Under the pieces are notes generated by a model. That model was not told the origin of the DNA. It ran no database searches and saw nothing but the letters and a program-made list of their open reading frames with translations. DNA of 7,797 nt from Cytophagaceae bacterium (lineage in GTDB: Bacteria; Bacteroidota; Bacteroidia; Cytophagales; Spirosomataceae): positions 1 to 7,797 of the forward strand of contig CANHKE010000051.1 of the NCBI GenBank assembly GCA_947461155.1. Direction: 5' to 3'. A program made the position numbers and the translations under genes. Below are positions 1-5,256 of the stretch, piece after piece (within the stretch, counting starts at the first letter, position 1; each line of letters begins with the position of its first letter).

Positions 1-95
1 ATATCAAGGAACTAACTACATATGATTTTAAAATTTTATTAAAATAAATTCTAAAAGTCAAATCAGTTTATTTAGTTTAAAATACACATAATCCT

Positions 96-1805
96 ATGTT
101 CAACCGTACCCTATTAATCTTATCTTTCATTTGTTTGATTTCTTGCACAAAAGAGATTATCCAACAAAAACTGACGGTTGATTGGACCCCGTTAAATGGG
201 GGTACGGTTTCACCGCCATCGAACGCGTTTGATAAGGGCACGGTGGTTTCGATGACAGCGACTCCCGCAGGCGAATATGTCTTTAAGCAATGGAGTGGTA
301 GTTTGACAGGAACATCGAATCCAGCCCCGCTGACGATGGATGCGGATAAACAGGTAACTGGCATTTTTGAGAAACGACAGTATCCCTTGTCCTTGACGGT
401 TGATGGGAATGGAACCGTAAAAGAGGAAGTGATTGCCTTGGCAACGCAGGCGCAGTATCCGAGTGGGACTACGGTTCGATTGACTGCTCAGCCGGCCGAT
501 AAATTTGAGTTTGGCGGTTGGTCAGGAGATTTAACAAGTACTGCTAATCCCTTGGAATTAAAGATTGATAAAGCGATTAGTCTGAAAGCGTTATTTCAGA
601 AGATTAAATTTCCGGGTTATAAAGTTGATCCCAATGCGAAGAAATTGGGGACAGATTATTGGGAAAACACACCCGTATTAAGTGATTTAATGATTGGTGT
701 TTTTCAGAAAAATTTTGAGGTATACGCACCTCCGCAAGGTGATGCATATTGTGCTTGGACTCAAGCGATTTGTAATGGCGATTTTAATCATGATGGTTTC
801 ATTGATGTCTTTAATGCGGGTAGTGCGTTTGGTGGTCAAAAATCTAGACTAAGTTTTTTAATCTGGAACCCATCCACACAAATTTTTGATGAGAAAAACT
901 TAATAAATAACAAAACAAATTTTATTGGTGCCCCTACCAAAGTTTCACCCATCTATTTGAATAATGATGATTTCGTTGATTTGGTGATTTTTGGTCATCA
1001 AGATGAATCCTCGCCCAAAAATAGAATTGAACCTATTACTATTTGTTTGAGTGATGGCAAAGGGGGGTACGATTTAACCGAACTGGTTTTGCAACCCCCT
1101 TTTCCCAATGAAAACGTCGTATATGAACACGGGTCTGTGGCAGATTTAAATGGAGATAAAATTCCTGATTTATTGATCATGGCCAATCCAAGAGTTTTTG
1201 TTTTTTGGGGAATTCCGACCTTCCCTTATTTCACCAATAAGGATTATTTCGTCGCGCAAAGGGAAGATTTTCCATTCTATTGTAAAATAAAAGATATTAA
1301 TAAGGATGGTATAAATGATGCAATCATTGCCACTAATATGGATAATCAACTTTTTTTAAATGATGGGAAGGGGGGTATTCTGACAAATAAAATTAGTGTG
1401 CCTTATGTCACCAATGGAAATGTCTTTGATTATATCGTTGATGATCTAAATGCCGATGGGCTCAATGATTTTATCAATATAAGTGCAACAAATCATTTGG
1501 AGTGGTCGATTGATGCCTACATTCAACAGAAAGATGGTTCATTTAAAAGGGATGTTAGTTGGATAGAAAACATATCTGGAGCTAAAAGAGGTAATTATCG
1601 GAATAAACTAATTTATTATGATTTTGATGGTGATGGAAAAAAAGATATTACTTATTCAGATACCGGGATGGATCCTTACACGAGTCCTACCAATGAAATT
1701 AAAAGTAAAACCGTATTTATTAGGAGTGGAAATAAGTTTGTGGAAAAGGATTTCTTTCAATTTGACTCATATGCAAAAGAGTTAAAAGAAAAGTATTTTA
1801 GATAA
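96..1805 (+). CDS. Surface lipoprotein with two InlB-type repeats and FG-GAP/VCBS-like repeats
   Basis: Predicted lipoprotein of 569 residues; the exact function is not recognised. The first 17 residues form a lipoprotein signal with lipobox LISC, so Cys17 would be lipidated. The following TKE is charged, which in Bacteroidota is compatible with export to the cell surface (inference). Residues about 26-91 and 98-167 are two copies of a divergent InlB B-repeat-like domain, each with a W-S-G, an N-P and a terminal F (WSGSLTGTSNP and WSGDLTSTANP). From about 220 onward, six acidic loops recur every 50-63 residues: DFNHDGFID (229), YLNNDDFVD (287, degenerate), DLNGDKIPD (350), DINKDGIND (400), DLNADGLND (450) and DFDGDGKKD (509). 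This is the calcium-binding pattern of FG-GAP/VCBS beta-propellers, a fold often used for adhesion or ligand binding. The ATG at 96 is chosen because it gives a complete signal peptide; no Shine-Dalgarno or clear TAnnTTTG box precedes it. No enzyme domain is visible. Base composition differs strongly between the two halves. Confidence 0.85.
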   Translation: MFNRTLLILSFICLISCTKEIIQQKLTVDWTPLNGGTVSPPSNAFDKGTVVSMTATPAGEYVFKQWSGSLTGTSNPAPLTMDADKQVTGIFEKRQYPLSLTVDGNGTVKEEVIALATQAQYPSGTTVRLTAQPADKFEFGGWSGDLTSTANPLELKIDKAISLKALFQKIKFPGYKVDPNAKKLGTDYWENTPVLSDLMIGVFQKNFEVYAPPQGDAYCAWTQAICNGDFNHDGFIDVFNAGSAFGGQKSRLSFLIWNPSTQIFDEKNLINNKTNFIGAPTKVSPIYLNNDDFVDLVIFGHQDESSPKNRIEPITICLSDGKGGYDLTELVLQPPFPNENVVYEHGSVADLNGDKIPDLLIMANPRVFVFWGIPTFPYFTNKDYFVAQREDFPFYCKIKDINKDGINDAIIATNMDNQLFLNDGKGGILTNKISVPYVTNGNVFDYIVDDLNADGLNDFINISATNHLEWSIDAYIQQKDGSFKRDVSWIENISGAKRGNYRNKLIYYDFDGDGKKDITYSDTGMDPYTSPTNEIKSKTVFIRSGNKFVEKDFFQFDSYAKELKEKYFR

Positions 1806-1947
1806 ATCAGGCAATAGGTAAAATTGGTCGGATTGATTATTTGTTAGGATCTAGCATACATCGGATAAGTCTAATCCATTAAATTCACAATCGAACCGAA
1901 GGTATTGTCGCATCCATAAACATTTTCATGCCTTCCTAGTTCCACCT

Positions 1948-1973
1948 AAGGAAAGCTTATCCTTTTTTCTTTT
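1948..1973 (+). terminator. Weak candidate rho-independent terminator after the lipoprotein gene
   Basis: AAGGA (1948-1952) can pair with TCCTT (1960-1964) around a 7-base loop, followed by a run of T broken by one C (to 1973). The stem has only five pairs, and the site lies about 140 bases after the stop at 1805, so the call is tentative. No better hairpin with a T-tract was seen in the gap 1806-2026. Confidence 0.3.
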
Positions 1974-1977
1974 CACG

Positions 1978-1985
1978 TATTTTTG
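1978..1985 (+). promoter_or_regulatory. Candidate -7 promoter box of the amidase gene
   Basis: TATTTTTG matches the Bacteroidota primary-sigma -7 consensus TAnnTTTG exactly and ends 41 bases before the ATG at 2027. No TTTG-like -33 element is evident about 20 bases upstream, and the box lies in T-rich sequence where chance matches are easy. It would make the amidase gene its own transcription unit, separate from the lipoprotein gene. Confidence 0.4.
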
Positions 1986-2026
1986 TTATTTACCTGCTCA
2001 GATTTTTAAACCTGTTGATTACCCGT

Positions 2027-3661
2027 ATGAAAAAAATCATCTTCCTTCTCTTGTGTGTTTCCCCCGTTTTTGCACAGACGAAATCGGACGTATCAGGGGC
2101 CGCTAACCTATTTGATTTGACTTTTACCACTCAGGAATTGGATACCTTGTATTCGGATGTGATCGATAATTTAGCCAATTACAAGGCGATGCATGCGCTT
2201 CCATTGAATAACAACGTGCCTTTGAGTCTGTGGCAAAACCCAAAACTTCCCGGGATGAAATTCGATGAAACGCAACGCTCGATTCAATGGCCTGCCGTTC
2301 GTGCGACACGGCCGAAAAACAATAACGAACTCGCGTTCTACTCCATTGATCAATTAGCTTATCTGATTAAATCCAAGCAAATCACATCAGTTGAATTAAC
2401 GCAGTTTTTCATCGACCGAATCAAGACCTATGGTCCTAGTTTGCAATGTGTGATTAGTGTGCAGGAAGAGATGGCGTTGGCGCAGGCGCGCCAGGCCGAC
2501 AATGAAATTAAGGCTGGTAAATACCGCGGTTTACTGCACGGGATTCCGTATGGCTTAAAGGATTTGTTTGCAGTAAAAGGGACCAAAACGACCTGGGGTG
2601 CCGCGCCATACAAAGACCAAGCAATCGACGAGGATGCGTATGTATATACCAAACTAAAAGCCGCTGGCGCCGTCATGGTTGCCAAATTTACCTTAGGAGC
2701 CTTAGCCATGGGTGATTATTGGTATGGCGGAAGAACGAAAAATCCGTGGAATTTGAATTATGGATCCTCGGGTTCATCTGCGGGTTCAGCGTCGGCAACG
2801 GTTGCCGGTCTAGTGCCTTTTGCCATCGGTACGGAAACCTGGGGAAGTATCGTGTCACCCGCGACGACCTGTGGGGCCACGGGTTTACGACCTACTTTTG
2901 GCAGTATCAGTCGGTCAGGTGCCATGGCCTTAAGTTACAGTTTAGACAAAGTCGGACCTATTTGTCGGTCGGCCAACGATGCCGCCATCGTTTTTCATTA
3001 TTTACATGGAACGGACGGAAAGGACCTCGCGGCTGTGAACATGCCCTTTAATTACCAGCCAAATCGTTCCGTGAAGGGAATGAAGATTGGATATGCCAAA
3101 AATTATTTTGACAAAATCACAGATACGACGCGAAACGAATGGAAAGTATTAGCTGATTTACGGAATCAAGGGGTGCAATTAATCCCTGTCGATTTTCCGG
3201 ATGAAAAAGCATACACCTTTAATATCATGGATGTGGTGATCGGTGCGGAATGTGCTGCGCAGTTTGATGAAATGACACGTAAAAATATAGACGATATGCT
3301 TACGCGTCAAACTAAAAATGATTGGCCCAATCAATTCCGAACCGCTCGTTTTGTTCCTGCGGTGGAATACATTAACGCCCAACGCCACCGCTATATCTTA
3401 ATGCAAAAAGTGAATGAGGTGGTTTCGCAATTCGATGCGATCATTTGTCCCTCGCGCGGCGGAGGAAACCAGTCGGCCATCACCAATCTCACCGGTCATC
3501 CGGTAGTATGTGTGCCCACGGGATTCGATGCGAAAAACAACTTGCCTACCGGTATTTCATTCGTGGGGAAATTATATGATGAAGGCACAATCTTGCGCAT
3601 CGCGAAATTTTATCAAGATCACACGGGGCATGAGGATTTACATCCGGAGGCATTTCAATAA
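2027..3661 (+). CDS. Secreted amidase-signature family hydrolase (peptide-amidase-like)
   Basis: Amidase-signature (AS) enzyme, hydrolysing a carboxamide C-N bond through a Ser/cis-Ser/Lys triad. With the ATG at 2027 it has 544 residues. An in-frame TTG at 2015 would add four residues, but the ATG begins a typical signal peptide (MKKIIFLLLCVSPVFA, cut before QTKS), so it is preferred. The enzyme is probably periplasmic. Residues about 20-100 are an extension ahead of the core. The core shows Lys178 in GIPYGLKD, cis-Ser250 in GSSAGSASA and nucleophile Ser274 in GTETWGSIVSPA; the 24-residue gap between the two serines is that of GatA and FAAH. GTETxGSI followed by GLRPTFGSISR resembles bacterial peptide amidases more than GatA (GTDTGGSI), and an exported enzyme is unlikely to serve tRNA amidation. 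The substrate is unknown; C-terminal peptide amides or other amides are possible. Trp272 replaces the usual Gly or Asp beside the oxyanion hole. It has no operon partner on its strand. Confidence 0.9.
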   Translation: MKKIIFLLLCVSPVFAQTKSDVSGAANLFDLTFTTQELDTLYSDVIDNLANYKAMHALPLNNNVPLSLWQNPKLPGMKFDETQRSIQWPAVRATRPKNNNELAFYSIDQLAYLIKSKQITSVELTQFFIDRIKTYGPSLQCVISVQEEMALAQARQADNEIKAGKYRGLLHGIPYGLKDLFAVKGTKTTWGAAPYKDQAIDEDAYVYTKLKAAGAVMVAKFTLGALAMGDYWYGGRTKNPWNLNYGSSGSSAGSASATVAGLVPFAIGTETWGSIVSPATTCGATGLRPTFGSISRSGAMALSYSLDKVGPICRSANDAAIVFHYLHGTDGKDLAAVNMPFNYQPNRSVKGMKIGYAKNYFDKITDTTRNEWKVLADLRNQGVQLIPVDFPDEKAYTFNIMDVVIGAECAAQFDEMTRKNIDDMLTRQTKNDWPNQFRTARFVPAVEYINAQRHRYILMQKVNEVVSQFDAIICPSRGGGNQSAITNLTGHPVVCVPTGFDAKNNLPTGISFVGKLYDEGTILRIAKFYQDHTGHEDLHPEAFQ

Positions 3662-3680
3662 ATCAGTTTTCAAACAATAT

Positions 3681-3712
3681 AAAAAAACCACCTCGTTCAA
3701 GGTGGTTTTTTT
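3681..3712. terminator. Bidirectional rho-independent terminator between convergent genes
   Basis: A perfect 13-bp stem (3681-3693 with 3700-3712) consists of seven A:T pairs and a CCACCT/AGGTGG core around loop CGTTCA. Read on either strand the hairpin is followed by seven T residues. It lies 19 bases after the amidase stop and 17 bases from the stop codon of the carboxypeptidase gene on the other strand, so it can end both transcripts. Confidence 0.9.
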
Positions 3713-3729
3713 ATACCAAGATTCTTGTC

Positions 3730-5013
3730 TTATTTCAAATATTCCAAAGACAAACGCATTAGGTTTTCAGCGGCGGTCTTCGATTTCAACTTCGTGAAAT
3801 CACGCGATGTGTTATCACCCACTTCATATACCAATGCCTCGGCATTAAATTCCTTATTAAAAAAGGCCTTTGAAATCGCGGCTGAAGCAGGTTTGCTGGC
3901 TCTTGCGTTTACTTTGTACGTTGGAATTGATTGCTCGAGCGAATCAAACCAACGTTTAATTAACCCGTCCATATGGCTAGGTTTTTCGGTGATGTTGGTG
4001 TAAAAAATATCATCCCACGTAGAATGAAAATCGATGCCAAAATAGAGTTTACGCTGCGTGCCATCGATTTTTTGGTGTAGAAAATTACGCACGATTTGCG
4101 TTTCGGGTTGGTTGAAGTCCGCCCAATCCCGATTCAAATCAATTCCCCCCGTATTATGTCGCCAATGTCCATTATCAACCCCATCCGGGTTCATCATCGG
4201 TACCACATACACCGTATATGCTTTTCTGAATTGCTTCGCAGTTTCCGAATCCACGCATAGCGCTTCCACAAATGCTTGCAACGCAAATTGACCCGTCACT
4301 TCAGGCGGATGCAAGCGTCCGATCACCAGCATAATTTTGGAATCCGATTTATCTTCGCCAATTCGCAAGCATTCAAAAGGCCTGTTTTGCGGCGATTTGC
4401 CAATGATTGTGCTCGACACAAATTTGTTTTTTAGGATATCTTTTGACCATTCGTTGACAATCGGCGAAGTCATCAATTCTTGGGCAGCGATCCAAGTTGT
4501 TTTTGTATCAACGTTAATGCGCACATATGCAGATTCAGAAAGCGCATTCTCTTGAAAGCTTTGGTTCTTATTTTCGGGGCCTTTTATTAATCTACAATCG
4601 GTGGAATCGACCACTTGCCAGGTTTTGCCATCCCGACTGATCTTCGGAAAATAGCGATGTTTGGCGTTTAAATACGTTAGGTGTACCCAAATCTGCTTGG
4701 GGCGCTGACTCGTTACTTTAAATGCATACCAGGGACTCGGGTTGATCGGATAATTTTCAGCGGCAATGATCGCCGTGTACAGTGTGTCGTTGTTTTGCGT
4801 AATCCCATTGAGTCTCGCTCCGGCAAAATCATTATCAAATGTAATGTTTCCTAAGGTTTGTTGGCCGCGCCACTGCGGCATAATGGCATGATTTCGGGTA
4901 TCTACTTTTTCGGAAGTAGTAGATGTTGCCTGTCCTTCAAACTTGGGTTTTGTTGTTTGGGAAAACCCGGAAAGGGTAATGAACAACAGGAGTAGCGTAA
5001 CGATTTTATGCAT
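3730..5013 (-). CDS. Exported M14 zinc carboxypeptidase, cytosolic carboxypeptidase (Nna1)-like
   Basis: Metallocarboxypeptidase of family M14, removing C-terminal residues from peptides or proteins using one zinc. The 427-residue protein starts with a signal peptide (MHKIVTLLLLFITLSGFS, cut near Gln19), so it probably acts in the periplasm or outside the cell. Residues about 55-135 resemble the N-terminal beta-sandwich that precedes the catalytic domain in CCP/Nna1-type enzymes (segments FAGARLNG, NPSPWYAFKV, RYFPKISRDGKTW). The catalytic domain shows zinc ligands His235 and Glu238 (HPPE) and His330 (GIDFHS), NPDG at 275, substrate-binding residues Arg285 and Asn294-Arg295 (DLNRDW), and the probable general base Glu397 (YEVGD). 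All key residues seem present, so it should be active. Eukaryotic relatives trim polyglutamate from tubulin; the bacterial substrate here is unknown. The gene converges on the amidase gene and diverges from the SusC-like gene. The ATG at 5013 is the start that gives a complete signal peptide. Confidence 0.9.
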   Translation of the reverse strand: MHKIVTLLLLFITLSGFSQTTKPKFEGQATSTTSEKVDTRNHAIMPQWRGQQTLGNITFDNDFAGARLNGITQNNDTLYTAIIAAENYPINPSPWYAFKVTSQRPKQIWVHLTYLNAKHRYFPKISRDGKTWQVVDSTDCRLIKGPENKNQSFQENALSESAYVRINVDTKTTWIAAQELMTSPIVNEWSKDILKNKFVSSTIIGKSPQNRPFECLRIGEDKSDSKIMLVIGRLHPPEVTGQFALQAFVEALCVDSETAKQFRKAYTVYVVPMMNPDGVDNGHWRHNTGGIDLNRDWADFNQPETQIVRNFLHQKIDGTQRKLYFGIDFHSTWDDIFYTNITEKPSHMDGLIKRWFDSLEQSIPTYKVNARASKPASAAISKAFFNKEFNAEALVYEVGDNTSRDFTKLKSKTAAENLMRLSLEYLK

Positions 5014-5051
5014 GATGAATCAAAGAATTTAAGTTAAAGAGGTTATTGCTT

Positions 5052-5082
5052 CAAAAGTATCCATTTTGTGCTGAATGTCTAA
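5052..5082 (-). promoter_or_regulatory. Promoter of the M14 carboxypeptidase gene
   Basis: On the minus strand TACTTTTG (5059-5052) matches the Bacteroidota -7 box TAnnTTTG exactly. TTAG (5082-5079) lies 19 bases upstream and differs from the -33 consensus TTTG at one base. The -7 box ends 38 bases before the ATG at 5013, much like the spacing of the other candidate promoters here. Confidence 0.55.
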
Positions 5083-5166
5083 CGGCTTGGATGCTTTTTT
5101 ATTTGAAATGAAAACGTCAAAACAGGGGTGCATTTGCATGTAGATTTTTATGTACCTGATTATAAT

Positions 5167-5207
5167 AAACCAACAATTAGTTTTATAAAACCAACAATAA
5201 GTTTTAT
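5167..5207 (+). repeat. Two 20-21-bp direct repeats upstream of the SusC-like gene, candidate operator
   Basis: Copy 1 (5167-5186, AAACCAACAATTAGTTTTAT) and copy 2 (5187-5207, one extra leading A and one T-to-A change) are adjacent with a period of exactly 21 bp, two helical turns. Each copy has inverted ends (AAAC and GTTT), and their junction is a perfect 12-bp palindrome, GTTTTATAAAAC (5180-5191). The repeats cover the -33 region and the first three bases of the -7 box of the receptor promoter, a position that suits a regulator or a specific promoter architecture. The binding protein is unknown. Confidence 0.6.
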
Positions 5208-5212
5208 GTTTG
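5181..5212 (+). promoter_or_regulatory. Promoter of the SusC-like receptor gene
   Basis: TATGTTTG (5205-5212) is an exact match to the Bacteroidota -7 consensus TAnnTTTG. TTTT (5181-5184), one base from the -33 consensus TTTG, lies 20 bases upstream. The -7 box ends 44 bases before the ATG at 5257, giving a leader of about 40 bases in which no riboswitch-like structure was seen. Both elements lie in or next to the 21-bp direct repeats. Confidence 0.6.
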
Positions 5213-5256
5213 AAATTAACTTATTTTCACTCATACAAATCAAACTTTAAGAAGTT

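Noticed and set aside
1..95. Promoter or end of an upstream gene before the lipoprotein gene
   Set aside because: The stretch is very AT-rich; the best -7-like string (TAGTTTAA near 73) misses two of the six fixed bases of TAnnTTTG, and no coding frame or hairpin terminator is convincing.
2015..2026. In-frame TTG at 2015 as the amidase start
   Set aside because: It would place ITR ahead of a complete signal peptide that already begins with ATG and MKK at 2027; no ribosome-binding signal favours the TTG.
2027..2080. Lipoprotein signal in the amidase (LLLC near residue 10)
   Set aside because: The residue before the Cys is Leu instead of Gly, Ala or Ser, and the Cys lies inside the hydrophobic core; VFA followed by Gln is a better signal peptidase I site.
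2719..3051. 110-codon frame on the plus strand inside the amidase gene
   Set aside because: It lies wholly within the well-supported amidase frame, overlaps the catalytic motifs, and its translation resembles no protein family.
2027..3661. GatA, subunit of glutamyl-tRNA amidotransferase
   Set aside because: It shares the fold and triad, but the signal peptide, the N-terminal extension, the GTETWGSI motif and the absence of gatB or gatC nearby argue for a secreted amidase.
5212..5228. Third copy of the 21-bp repeat
   Set aside because: Sequence at the expected phase shares only a few scattered bases with the first two copies, no more than AT-rich DNA would by chance.
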